From CF-13 sp036782775 (lineage in GTDB: Bacteria; Chloroflexota; Dormibacteria; CF-121), in contig DAIPYJ010000003.1 of assembly GCA_036782775.1 (NCBI GenBank), positions 1 to 64,000 of the forward strand: 64,000 nucleotides of DNA. The letters are read 5' to 3'. The notes below the pieces were generated by a model. The model was not told where the DNA came from. It saw only the letters and a program-made list of their open reading frames with translations, and did no database searches. Made by a program: the position numbers and the translations under genes. Positions 1 to 7,823 of this stretch are shown one piece after another; the first letter of the stretch is position 1; every line of letters begins with the position of its first letter.

Positions 1-2
1 CT

Positions 3-683
3 GCGCCCGCCCCGCCGCCGCCCCCGGCTCCGGCGCTGCGCGGCTGGATCCCACCCAACAACCCGCCCGCCAACATCCCCCCCTCTCCCAACTTCCTCCA
101 GAGCTGCTCGGGCAGCGCCTATGACGACTCGGCGGGCTGCGTGAACTCGGCGCTGGCCGCCATCAACAACGCCCGGACCCAGGAAGGCCTGCCGGGCATG
201 GGCCTCCCCACCAACTGGAGCCAGCTGTCGCCCACCCAGCAACTGTTCGTGGCCACCAACCTCGAGCGCACCGTGCGGGGTCTCGCTCCTCTGCAGGCCA
301 TGGCGACGGCACTGGACCAGGCCGCCGACCAGGGCGCCCAGCAGAACACCGACCCGTCGGCTCCGCCCGGGTTCCCCTACACCCAGTGGGGTTCGAACTG
401 GGCGGGTGCGGTGGGCAACCCGCTCGAGGCCATGTACTACTGGATGTACGACGACGGTCTGGGCTCGAGCAACGTCGACTGCACGTCGAGCAACCAGAGC
501 GGGTGCTGGGGTCACCGCGACAACGTGCTCATGAAGCTCAAGTGCCAGATGTGCGTGTTCGGCGGTGGGTTCGAGGGCACCGCCTACCAGGGCACGCCGA
601 GCCTGGCCGAGATCCTGGTGGACAGCTCGGGCCAGCCCGCCGTGGACTTCACCTGGCAGCAGGAGCAGGCCTACCTGAGCTAG
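3..683 (+). CDS. CAP (SCP/PR-1) domain secreted protein, 5'-truncated
   Basis: The reading frame is open from the window edge, so the N-terminus is missing. The visible part begins with a proline-rich linker and continues into a CAP-like domain. The best landmark is the segment CWGHRDNVLM near residue 165 of the visible frame, which matches the GHR-N-(I/V) motif of the CAP superfamily. Cysteines flank this motif and could form disulphides, which fits an exported protein. CAP proteins in bacteria are usually secreted and bind lipids or act on the cell surface; a precise role cannot be read here. The gene is followed about 100 bases later by pspA. Confidence is good for the family and low for function. 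Confidence 0.7.
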   Translation, partial: APAPPPPPAPALRGWIPPNNPPANIPPSPNFLQSCSGSAYDDSAGCVNSALAAINNARTQEGLPGMGLPTNWSQLSPTQQLFVATNLERTVRGLAPLQAMATALDQAADQGAQQNTDPSAPPGFPYTQWGSNWAGAVGNPLEAMYYWMYDDGLGSSNVDCTSSNQSGCWGHRDNVLMKLKCQMCVFGGGFEGTAYQGTPSLAEILVDSSGQPAVDFTWQQEQAYLS

Positions 684-781
684 CGGGGGCTCGAAGCAGG
701 CCCTCGACTGGGCCCGCCCGACGTGCTGTGATCGTCGCCACCGCCGTCGCGCCCCGCCGGGCGCTCTCAGAAAGGCCCTCC

Positions 782-1549
782 ATGAGCAGTGTGACCAAGC
801 GCCTCTCGGCGATCCTCCAGGCCAAGGCCAACAAGGCGCTGGACAAGGCCGAGAACCCCGCCGAGATGCTCGACCTCTCCTACGAGAAGCAGCAGGAGAA
901 CATCCAGAAGGTCCGCCGCGCCCTGGCCGACGTGACCACGGCCAAGAAGCGTCTCGAGCTCCAGGCCGCCCAGCTCCAGACCCAGGCGGCCAAGCTCCAG
1001 GACCAGGCCAAGCAGGCGCTGGCCCAGAACAACGAGGACCTCGCCCGCGAAGCCCTGAGCCGGCGGGCGGCGTTGGACAGCCAGCTCCAGGACATGGGGA
1101 CGCAGCACGCCCAGGTGGAGAAGCAGCAACAGCAGCTCGAAACCACCGAGCAGCGCCTGTCGGCCGAGGTGGAGCAGTTCCGCACCAAGAAGGAGACGCT
1201 CAAGGCGAGCTACAGCGCCTCACAGGCCGAGGCCGGCATCGGCGAGGCGGTGTCGGGGATCTCCGAATCGATGGCCGACGCCGGCGTGACCCTGCAACGG
1301 GCCCAGGACAAGATCGCCGACATGCAGGCGCGAGCGGGTGCCATGGACGAGCTCATCGACAGCGGCGCCCTTCCCGACGCCCTCGGCGGACCGAAGGACG
1401 ACATCCAGGCACAGCTCGACGCCGCCTCCGGCTCGAGCGAAGTGGACGCCGAGCTGGCGGCCCTGAAGGCACAGATGGCGGCGGGCTCGCTCGGCACCGG
1501 CCCAGCGGGCGGCACCCCGGCGCCGGCCGCAGACGAGAGCACCAAGTGA
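782..1549 (+). CDS. pspA: PspA/IM30 family membrane-stress protein
   Basis: A 255-residue protein of the PspA/IM30/Vipp1 family, which binds the inner face of the cytoplasmic membrane and protects it under envelope stress. The sequence is almost entirely charged coiled coil from about residue 25 to 150, rich in Q, A, K and E. The N-terminus carries the usual amphipathic start followed by NKALDKAENP, a typical actinobacterial PspA segment. A low-complexity Ala/Gly/Pro tail ends the protein. The ATG at 782 is preceded by an AGAAAGG ribosome site. The stop overlaps the GTG of the next gene, so the two are translationally coupled. Family call is confident; no regulator of the Psp response lies in the window. 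Confidence 0.88.
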   Translation: MSSVTKRLSAILQAKANKALDKAENPAEMLDLSYEKQQENIQKVRRALADVTTAKKRLELQAAQLQTQAAKLQDQAKQALAQNNEDLAREALSRRAALDSQLQDMGTQHAQVEKQQQQLETTEQRLSAEVEQFRTKKETLKASYSASQAEAGIGEAVSGISESMADAGVTLQRAQDKIADMQARAGAMDELIDSGALPDALGGPKDDIQAQLDAASGSSEVDAELAALKAQMAAGSLGTGPAGGTPAPAADESTK

Positions 1550-1812
1550 TCGTCCGCATCCTGGGCGAGGGACGCTACGAGGTCCCGGACGCCGATCTCC
1601 CCGCCATCGAGGAGCTCGACGGCGTGCTCGTCGACGCCATCGACCGCGACGACGAGGCGTCGTTCTCGGCCGCCCTGGCCGATCTGATCGGACAGGTCCG
1701 GCACACGGGCAACGCGCTCGACCACGAGGACACCCGCACCTCGGAGATGGTCGTCCCCCACGAAGGGTCGACGCTCACCGAGGTGAAGAGCCTGCTGGCC
1801 GAAGAGGCCTAG
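1546..1812 (+). CDS. PspA-associated protein PspAA
   Basis: An 88-residue acidic protein starting MIVRILGEGRYEVPD, which is the characteristic opening of the PspAA family found next to actinobacterial pspA. It has no membrane segment or signal. The GTG start at 1546 overlaps the TGA of pspA, so expression is coupled and the product presumably works with PspA at the membrane. The biochemical role of PspAA is poorly known in the family. The 3' end overlaps the convergent gene on the minus strand by a few bases. Confidence 0.8.
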   Translation: MIVRILGEGRYEVPDADLPAIEELDGVLVDAIDRDDEASFSAALADLIGQVRHTGNALDHEDTRTSEMVVPHEGSTLTEVKSLLAEEA

Positions 1813-2531
1813 CTCGGCTTCACGGCGCCACACAGCTCCACGAACCGGGCGCGCTCGGCGTCGTCCAGCACGGCGAGATGGCGGGCCATGGCCCGGTCGG
1901 TGGCCTCCTCGGCTCTGTCCCAGGCCGCCTTGTGCGGCTCGGGATCGGGGAGCTCGGTGTCGCCCCACCCGAAGACCTGGGCCATGAACGGCGTCCGGAC
2001 CGACAGCGCCTGCAGGGGGCTCAGCCCCTCGGCGAGGACGGCGCCGCCGTGGAGCGCGCCGCGCAGCTCGCGCAAGGCGTTCAAGCGGTGCAGGGCCATG
2101 GCCTTCGGGTCCTCGGGCTCTTCCAGCTCCCTCCAGCCGGCGAACAGCGGCGCCCCCGCCGCAGAGGCGGCCGACACCACCTTGCCCTCGAGCTCAGCGA
2201 GGCGCCCGTAGTCGACCCCGTCGGGGAGATGGGCGAGCGCCCAGTGGGCGGCGCAGGAGGCGAAGGCCTCGGCGGCGCCCGCCGCGCTCGCCACCTTCCG
2301 GCCCCGCTCCCACGCCGCCACCACAGCCGACGGCTCGAAGTAGACGAGGGCCGCGGCCACCACCGCACCGCTCACCTCGCCGAGGACCCCGCCCCGGCCG
2401 GCGAAGTAGAAGTCGATGCCCTGGAACCCCATCTCGCCGCCGCATCGATAGGTCTCTGCGTCCATCATGAATCCGGCCGGCACCGAACCTGTGGTCTCGG
2501 CGGTCTGTCGGGCGGCGGAGAGGGCGTCCAT
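1809..2531 (-). CDS. SCO6745-like conserved protein
   Basis: A 240-residue soluble protein. The N-terminal half resembles the actinobacterial SCO6745/SalK-like family: an AETYRCGGEMGFQGIDFYFAG segment followed by repeated all-alpha stretches. Members are common in actinobacteria, and their function is unknown. The ATG at 2531 was preferred because the longer frame would run through the divergent SRPBCC gene. It lies back to back with the SRPBCC gene at 2640, leaving about 100 bases for two promoters. It ends three bases inside the pspAA coding region, an antisense overlap. Confidence is moderate and rests on overall resemblance rather than a catalytic motif. Confidence 0.6.
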   Translation of the reverse strand: MDALSAARQTAETTGSVPAGFMMDAETYRCGGEMGFQGIDFYFAGRGGVLGEVSGAVVAAALVYFEPSAVVAAWERGRKVASAAGAAEAFASCAAHWALAHLPDGVDYGRLAELEGKVVSAASAAGAPLFAGWRELEEPEDPKAMALHRLNALRELRGALHGGAVLAEGLSPLQALSVRTPFMAQVFGWGDTELPDPEPHKAAWDRAEEATDRAMARHLAVLDDAERARFVELCGAVKPS

Positions 2532-2639
2532 AGGGCGAACGGTAACCCGAGAGGCGACGGCGGGCATCTCCGGCGCCGACCGGGTGGTGGCCGGGCGCGG
2601 CTCCCTGGCATGCTGCGGCGCGCCACAAGGAGGTCGGCC

Positions 2640-3023
2640 ATGGCCAAGGCACGTGCGGAGATCGAGCTGGGCGCCCAACCCGACGCGGCGTGGGCGGTGG
2701 TGGGGAACTTCGGAGGCATCGGCGACTGGATGCCCGGGATCGAGTCGTGCGTCGTGGACGGCGACGACCGGGTGCTGCGCCTCATGGGCCTGGAGGTGAC
2801 CGAACGCCTCGAGCGACGCGACGACGAGGCCCGCACGCTCAGCTACCGCATCGTGGGTGGGGTTCCCGTCGTCAACCACCTGGCCACCATCTCGGTGGTG
2901 CCCGACGGAGACGGCTCGCGGGTGACCTGGGAGGTGGAGGTCGAGCCCGACGACATGGGGGACTTGCTGCACGCCACCTACCAACAGGCGCTCGAGGCGC
3001 TCAAGGTGCACCTGGGTGGCTGA
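2640..3023 (+). CDS. SRPBCC family protein (polyketide cyclase/dehydrase type)
   Basis: A 127-residue START/Bet v1-fold protein. The order fits the SRPBCC family: a first strand ending in AAWAVVGNFGGIGDWMPGIES, a central beta sheet (RLMGLEVTERLE, TLSYRIVGG) and a long C-terminal helix ending in ALKVHLGG. Such proteins bind hydrophobic ligands in a central cavity, and some act on lipids or polyketides; no specific substrate can be named. An AAGGAGG ribosome site lies seven bases before the ATG. The stop region overlaps the GTG of a second SRPBCC gene by eight bases, so the pair is one transcription unit. Confidence 0.75.
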   Translation: MAKARAEIELGAQPDAAWAVVGNFGGIGDWMPGIESCVVDGDDRVLRLMGLEVTERLERRDDEARTLSYRIVGGVPVVNHLATISVVPDGDGSRVTWEVEVEPDDMGDLLHATYQQALEALKVHLGG

Positions 3024-3504
3024 CCGTCCCGATGCTGTGGGGGGCGGACGCCTGGGCTACGAGCTGGTGGGGCACACCGCCGCGCCACCCGAAGTCGTGT
3101 GGCCCCTCGTGGCCGAGGTGGAGCACTGGAAGGAGTGGTCGTTCCTGACGCACACCTTCTTGAGGCAGCCCGGCGCTCCCGACCCCAACGGGGTGGGCGC
3201 AGTGCGCCGCCTGGCCGTGGGACCGTTCGGGAGCACCGAGGAGGTCGTGGCCTTCGAACCCCCGCGCCATCTCGGCTATGTGGCACGACGGGGCATGCCG
3301 GCGCGCCACTACCGAGCCGACGTCGTGCTCGACCCCGAGGGCTCGGGCACGCGCATCACGTGGAGCGGGACGATGGACCCGCTCGTCCCCGGTAGCGGCC
3401 CGCTGGCGCTGGCCTACGCCCGCAGCTTCGTGCGCCGCTTTCTCTCCGGGCTCACCCGCTACGCCGACCGCCGAGCGGACGGGTCCCCGTCGACGCCCGG
3501 TTGA
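3016..3504 (+). CDS. SRPBCC family protein
   Basis: A 162-residue SRPBCC-fold protein. It starts with the usual YELVGHTAAPPEVVWPLVAE strand-helix element and continues with HWKEWSF, then alternating strands, and ends in a helix AYARSFVRRFLSGLTRYADR. It overlaps the preceding SRPBCC gene, and the two probably arose from the same ligand-binding family but are only distantly similar. The GTG start at 3016 is the only start that keeps the first strand. The ligand is unknown. The gene converges on the cyclic-nucleotide-binding gene, with 31 bases between stops. Confidence 0.72.
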   Translation: MADRPDAVGGGRLGYELVGHTAAPPEVVWPLVAEVEHWKEWSFLTHTFLRQPGAPDPNGVGAVRRLAVGPFGSTEEVVAFEPPRHLGYVARRGMPARHYRADVVLDPEGSGTRITWSGTMDPLVPGSGPLALAYARSFVRRFLSGLTRYADRRADGSPSTPG

Positions 3505-3509
3505 CGGTG

Positions 3510-3549
3510 CCGCCGGCGCCAGGCCGGCCCCGAGCTCAGAGGCCGGCGG
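3510..3549. terminator. possible bidirectional terminator
   Basis: Arms CCGCCGGC (3510-3517) and GCCGGCGG (3542-3549) form an eight-base GC stem between two converging genes. The loop is long (24 bases) and there is no T-tract, so this is only a tentative call. Confidence 0.3.
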
Positions 3550-3973
3550 TGGGCAGCCGGTCGGCCTGGCGCAGACGGGTGGCGAGGGCCTCGAGGAGCT
3601 TGCGCCGCACCGCCGGCGCCTTGCGCAGCAGCCGGTTCAGGTCCTGGGAGCTGATCTCGAGGACCTCCATGTCGCTGGCGGCCCGCACGGTGGCGGAGCG
3701 GGGCTCGCCGTCGATGAGCGACAGCTCGCCCACCACGTCGCCGGGGCCGAGGGTGGCCAGGCGCCGTCCGCCCCGTACCACCTCGGCCTTCCCCTCGGCG
3801 ATCACGAAGGCGAGCCCTCCCGAGGCGCCCTGGCGGGTGAGCACCGCCCCGGCGTCGAAGTGTCCCGGGACGGTCAAGGTGGCCACCTGGGCCAGCTCAC
3901 GCTGCGAGAGCGTGGAGAACATGGGGATCCCGGCCACGAGATCGATCTTCTGAGCACGTCCCCTGGGCGCCAT
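3536..3973 (-). CDS. cyclic-nucleotide-binding domain protein without DNA-binding domain
   Basis: A 145-residue protein made of a single cNMP-binding (Crp-like) beta roll. Visible features are the strand pair GAVLTRQG and LAFVIAEGKAEV, and the phosphate-binding cassette GELSLIDGEPRSATVRA around residues 90-106, with the Arg-Ser-Ala core. The C-terminal helices follow (LLRKAPAVRRKLLEALATRLRQ), but the usual winged helix of Crp is absent, so it is not a transcription factor on its own. It may sense cAMP or a related ligand and act through a partner. The single ATG at 3973 sets the start. Divergent from the operon at 4323. Confidence 0.75.
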   Translation of the reverse strand: MAPRGRAQKIDLVAGIPMFSTLSQRELAQVATLTVPGHFDAGAVLTRQGASGGLAFVIAEGKAEVVRGGRRLATLGPGDVVGELSLIDGEPRSATVRAASDMEVLEISSQDLNRLLRKAPAVRRKLLEALATRLRQADRLPTAGL

Positions 3974-4322
3974 GGCGGCTCGGCATCCTCTTTCGACGGT
4001 CGTGGGCGGAAGGGCGGCGGTCGGTGACCGAAAGGGCTGACGGGAAGGGCCCACCCTACCCGGGTCGTCCTGAGCAGGCCCGGAGCACAACCCGTGCCCA
4101 TCGATACGGTCGTTGAAGCGACGTTTTGCGAGCGTTGTCCCACATTGAGTGGTTTGCTGGGGAAAGAACCAACACTGCGTCACGAGGCTCGGTAGGGCGG
4201 TCCGGCCACGTAAGGAACCACTCGGTCGAACGTTCCCTGACCAGAAGCCGACGAAGAAGGACGCACTGAGCGTCGGCAGGTTTCCCGGCGCCCGGTGCGG
4301 ACCGGGCACCAAGGGGGACGGC
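3974..4322. other. intergenic region between divergent genes
   Basis: About 350 bases between two divergent genes. It must hold both promoters and is less GC-rich in its middle part (about 4090-4160). No RNA gene, repeat or clear operator was recognised. A frame upstream of 4323 stays open from 4149 but lacks coding character. Confidence 0.4.
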
Positions 4323-5828
4323 ATGGAGATGCTGGGGGGAGGGTCCAAGCGGACTGGCGGTCGTCGACGCACGTGGCGCTTCTGCCTGGGGGCGACGTCG
4401 GCCACGCTCATCGGCGCGGGCGCCGCCATGTTGTCGGGAGTGGGCGGGGCCGGCGCCGACAGCGGCCTCACCCAGGGCAGCTCGTCGGCGCAGTCGATGT
4501 GGGTCGGGCCGCACGAGGGCTCGCTGGCCGTAGGCGCCATCTTCGGAGTGGCCCTGGCCGGCAACACCGGTGCTTCGTCCAAGGCGCAGTCCGAGGGTGT
4601 CGATCTCGGTGCCGTGGGCGCAAGCATGAAGAGCTACAACTGCGGCGCGCCAGCCAATCCCCAGGTAGCCGGCGCCGTTCCCAGCCCACTGATCGTCGAA
4701 AGCGGTGAGCCCGGGGCGTCGCAGGGAATCAGCCAAGGCCCGAGCCAGTCCGACTACTTCTCCAACGAGTTCGGGCAGGCCAGCAACACTCCCTACGCCG
4801 AGGCCGACACCACCTACGCGGGGCCGCTCGCCGACCCTTCCAACGCCTTCACGATCTCGGGCATGCATTCGAAAGCCTGGTCGGGCGTGGTCAACGGCGT
4901 CGACGAGGCCGGCGCCAGCTCCGACATCGGATCCATCAGCCTCGGTGGCGGGACGGTCGTCCTGAACGGCCTCCACTGGCTGAGCGTCACCCCCGTCAAC
5001 GGTGGCGGCCAGCAGACCGGGACGTTCGGAATCAGTCAGGCCATCATCGGTGGCACTGCGCTGCCCGCGTCACCGGATCTCTCACAGGTGTTCACCGCTG
5101 CCAACCAGGCGTTGGCACCGCTCGGGATTCAAGTCAACTTCCCGACCTCGACCGTCTCTCAGGGCATTCAGTTCGTCTCGCCGCTGCAGATCGAGATCGT
5201 TCCGAGCTCGCAGCGGGACTCGGTCGTGGACCCCGTGGTCACCGGACTGCAGCCGACTTACTACCAAGTCGCCAACGGGCTCGAGAATGGCTTCTCGAGC
5301 GACCAAGCCCCCTACAACAGCTTGGGTCAGCTCGAGGACAACCAAGCCGGCCAGCAGATCTCAGCGGCACTGTGCCAGAGCGACAACGCCATAACGATCG
5401 GGGACGTCACCATTGCCTCGCTGGACGGAGGGGGCTACTTCTCCACCGAGCTCGGAGGCGTGAATTCCTCGGCCGGCCCGCTGGCGGCCAACCAGTTCAC
5501 CCTCGGCAACTTGACCCTCGGCGCCCTCAACCCGGGGTCACTCGGCACGCCCGGCTCCCTCGGCCTACCGGGGAGCACCAACAACCTCTCCACCACGACG
5601 GGCGGTGCCAAGGCCGCCCCGACAAAGTTGCCCTCCCAGGCAGCAAGGGCCCGGCTGCGCGGCTTCTCGGCGGGTGGCCCCCTGCTCGGCGCCGGGCTCG
5701 GCGCCTTGGCTCTGCTACTGGCCCTCGCCGAAGGCGACCGAAGATTGATGCGTCGTGGCCAGAAGTCGGCGCTCGCCGGCGGTCCCGATAGTGGGGTTGC
5801 CGCACCCGGAGGCGGTCCCGAGGAGTGA
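4323..5828 (+). CDS. exported, C-terminally membrane-anchored protein of unknown function
   Basis: A 501-residue protein. The ATG at 4323 follows an AAGGGGGA ribosome site and opens a signal peptide: basic residues (KRTGGRRRTWR), a hydrophobic core, then a likely cleavage near GGAGADSG. The body is Ser/Gly/Thr-rich beta-type sequence with few charged residues. A hydrophobic helix at about residues 450-469, followed by RRLMRRGQ, would anchor the C-terminus with a short cytoplasmic tail. No catalytic motif is seen. It is the first gene of an operon: its stop is only four bases from the start of the substrate-binding protein, so a surface or accessory role in transport is possible. Function unknown. 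Confidence 0.7.
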   Translation: MEMLGGGSKRTGGRRRTWRFCLGATSATLIGAGAAMLSGVGGAGADSGLTQGSSSAQSMWVGPHEGSLAVGAIFGVALAGNTGASSKAQSEGVDLGAVGASMKSYNCGAPANPQVAGAVPSPLIVESGEPGASQGISQGPSQSDYFSNEFGQASNTPYAEADTTYAGPLADPSNAFTISGMHSKAWSGVVNGVDEAGASSDIGSISLGGGTVVLNGLHWLSVTPVNGGGQQTGTFGISQAIIGGTALPASPDLSQVFTAANQALAPLGIQVNFPTSTVSQGIQFVSPLQIEIVPSSQRDSVVDPVVTGLQPTYYQVANGLENGFSSDQAPYNSLGQLEDNQAGQQISAALCQSDNAITIGDVTIASLDGGGYFSTELGGVNSSAGPLAANQFTLGNLTLGALNPGSLGTPGSLGLPGSTNNLSTTTGGAKAAPTKLPSQAARARLRGFSAGGPLLGAGLGALALLLALAEGDRRLMRRGQKSALAGGPDSGVAAPGGGPEE

Positions 5829-5832
5829 GCCG

Positions 5833-7743
5833 GTGACGACTTTGAACGGCGCTGCCGGCCCGCCCGCGGCGGGCAAGCGGCCGGTGTTCGGGCGCCTGAT
5901 GCAGGGGTACACAGCGGTGGCGGTAGTGGTGCTGGTGGTGGTGCTCATCGCCGCCATCTTCCCGAGCAAGCTCCCTCGCTCGACCCACTCGAGCGGCGTC
6001 AGCACGGCAGCCATCGTGCTGGGAGCGGTGCTCGGGGTCATCGTCCTCACCGGCCTCGCACTGTTCCTCGCCACCCGCGGTGCCGCAGGAGCGCCACGCC
6101 GAGAAGCCATCGGCGCCTTCCTCCTTCAGCACCGGCTGCTGCGGGGCTACGCGCCGGCGGTGGTGCTTCTCGCCGTCATCGCCCTCGTGGCCACGCTCGT
6201 GCCGAGCACCACTCCGCCCGTCGCCAACACCTTCGCCAGCCGGCCCACCGGCTCGCTGGGATCGACCGGGACCACGGGCGGGCAGACCACCGCCCAGAAC
6301 GGCCAAGTGGCGAGCGGCGCCACGTCGGGTGCGGCTGGCAGCGCCGGAACGGGGGCGGTCGTCAGCTCCTGCAGCGGCAACCAGGTGCCCGGCGACCCGT
6401 ATGCGCCGCCGTGCACCCAGTTCGCCGGCAACAACGGCGGGGCCACTGCCAAGGGTGTGGACGGCAACACCATCACGGTCACCGCCCGGCTCACCACCGA
6501 CCAGAACTTCCAGAACACCCTGGCCCAGCTGGCCGGCGCACAGCTGCAGGACACCAACGCCGACAACGAGCGCACGTTGAACGCCATCGTCCAGTACTTC
6601 AACACGCACTTTCAGTTCTACGGCCGCAAGATCGTCGTCAAGTACTTCACCGGCCAGGGATCGCTCTCCAACGAGTTACAGGGATATGGCCAGGGGGCTG
6701 CCGAAGCCGACGCCGCCACGGCCCAGTCGATGGGCGCATTCGCAGACTTGACGGCCGAGTCAGAGCCCTACGCCACCGCCCTGTGGCAGGACGGGGTCAT
6801 GGGCTTCGGCGACCCGTACATGCCGAACTTCTGGCACCAGCAGCACGCCCCCTATGACTGGTCGATCGCCACAGACGGCACGGACCTGGCCACGGACATC
6901 GGGTATTACGCGGTGAGCAAGCTCTGCAACCAAGGTGCCGCCTACGCCGGCGGCAGCCTGAGGGGCCAGCCCCGCAAGATCGCCGGCATCGCTCCACAGA
7001 ACGAGCTGTATCAGGTCTCGGTGCAAGTGTTCTCGGCGATCATGCACGCCCACGGCTGCGACGACACCCAGTTCGCTTACACCCTGGACCTTCAGACCGA
7101 GTCGCAGCAGGCTGCCAACCTGGTGGCCCAGCTCAAGGCGGCTGGCTACACGACGATCGTCTGCGGCTGCGACCCGATCTTCCCGGTCTACCTCTCGGGC
7201 GCCGCCGCCCAGCAGAACTACTTCCCTGAATTCGTCGAGATCGGTGCGGCGCTGGTCGACCAGGACTACGTCGGCCAACTGTACAACCAGCAGTTCTACC
7301 AACACGCCTTCGGGATCAGCCCCAATGAGGCGACCGTCCCCTACACCCAGACGTTGGGATACGCCGCCTACGAGGTCGGGTGCCAGAGCAATCCCTCCAT
7401 TTGCAGTGGTCAGGGCCCGTCGTTCTTCGTGAATCTCATCTACGTGCAGATGGCCATGTTGGCCATAGGGATCCAAATGGCTGGGCCCGACTTGACCCCG
7501 GCCACGTTCCAGAAGGGCATGTTCGCCTATCCGCCACGCGAAGGTCCGTACGGACAATGGGGGTGGAGCCCGACGCAGTACACGACCCCGAACGACTTCC
7601 GGGAGGTGTGCTGGAGCCCCAACACCATCTCGCCCTACAACGGCAAACAGGGGGCCTACATCCAGGGCGCCAACAACGGAGCACGCTGGACGGCATCGTC
7701 GGTCCCCGGGGGCGCTCCCGGCTGCCCGATCCCCTCATCGTGA
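5833..7743 (+). CDS. branched-chain amino acid-type ABC transporter substrate-binding protein with N-terminal membrane segments
   Basis: A 636-residue protein. The GTG at 5833 follows GAGGAG. Three hydrophobic helices lie at about residues 27-44, 57-81 and 106-124, then a Ser/Thr/Gly linker, then a type I periplasmic-binding fold from about residue 190 to the end (for example TVTARLTTDQNF, VVKYFTGQG, GFGDPYMP, KIAGIAPQNELYQ). Typical Liv-type binding proteins have a single cleavable signal or lipobox, so a three-helix N-terminal extension is unusual and would tether the receptor to the membrane. It sits between the anchored protein and the fused permease. The ligand is unknown; the family binds amino acids, amides, urea or aromatic acids. 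Confidence 0.8.
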   Translation: MTTLNGAAGPPAAGKRPVFGRLMQGYTAVAVVVLVVVLIAAIFPSKLPRSTHSSGVSTAAIVLGAVLGVIVLTGLALFLATRGAAGAPRREAIGAFLLQHRLLRGYAPAVVLLAVIALVATLVPSTTPPVANTFASRPTGSLGSTGTTGGQTTAQNGQVASGATSGAAGSAGTGAVVSSCSGNQVPGDPYAPPCTQFAGNNGGATAKGVDGNTITVTARLTTDQNFQNTLAQLAGAQLQDTNADNERTLNAIVQYFNTHFQFYGRKIVVKYFTGQGSLSNELQGYGQGAAEADAATAQSMGAFADLTAESEPYATALWQDGVMGFGDPYMPNFWHQQHAPYDWSIATDGTDLATDIGYYAVSKLCNQGAAYAGGSLRGQPRKIAGIAPQNELYQVSVQVFSAIMHAHGCDDTQFAYTLDLQTESQQAANLVAQLKAAGYTTIVCGCDPIFPVYLSGAAAQQNYFPEFVEIGAALVDQDYVGQLYNQQFYQHAFGISPNEATVPYTQTLGYAAYEVGCQSNPSICSGQGPSFFVNLIYVQMAMLAIGIQMAGPDLTPATFQKGMFAYPPREGPYGQWGWSPTQYTTPNDFREVCWSPNTISPYNGKQGAYIQGANNGARWTASSVPGGAPGCPIPSS

Positions 7744-7823
7744 TGTCCAACGGCCGAGTTCGAACCCAGAGGCGACTGTGAGCGTGGGGCCCCGGTGACC
7801 GTACCGACAGCGAGGAGCGAGCC

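Noticed and set aside
7744..7823. GTTCGAACC segment suggesting a tRNA T-loop
   Set aside because: No acceptor stem, anticodon arm or D-arm can be folded around it; the gap is only 80 bases.
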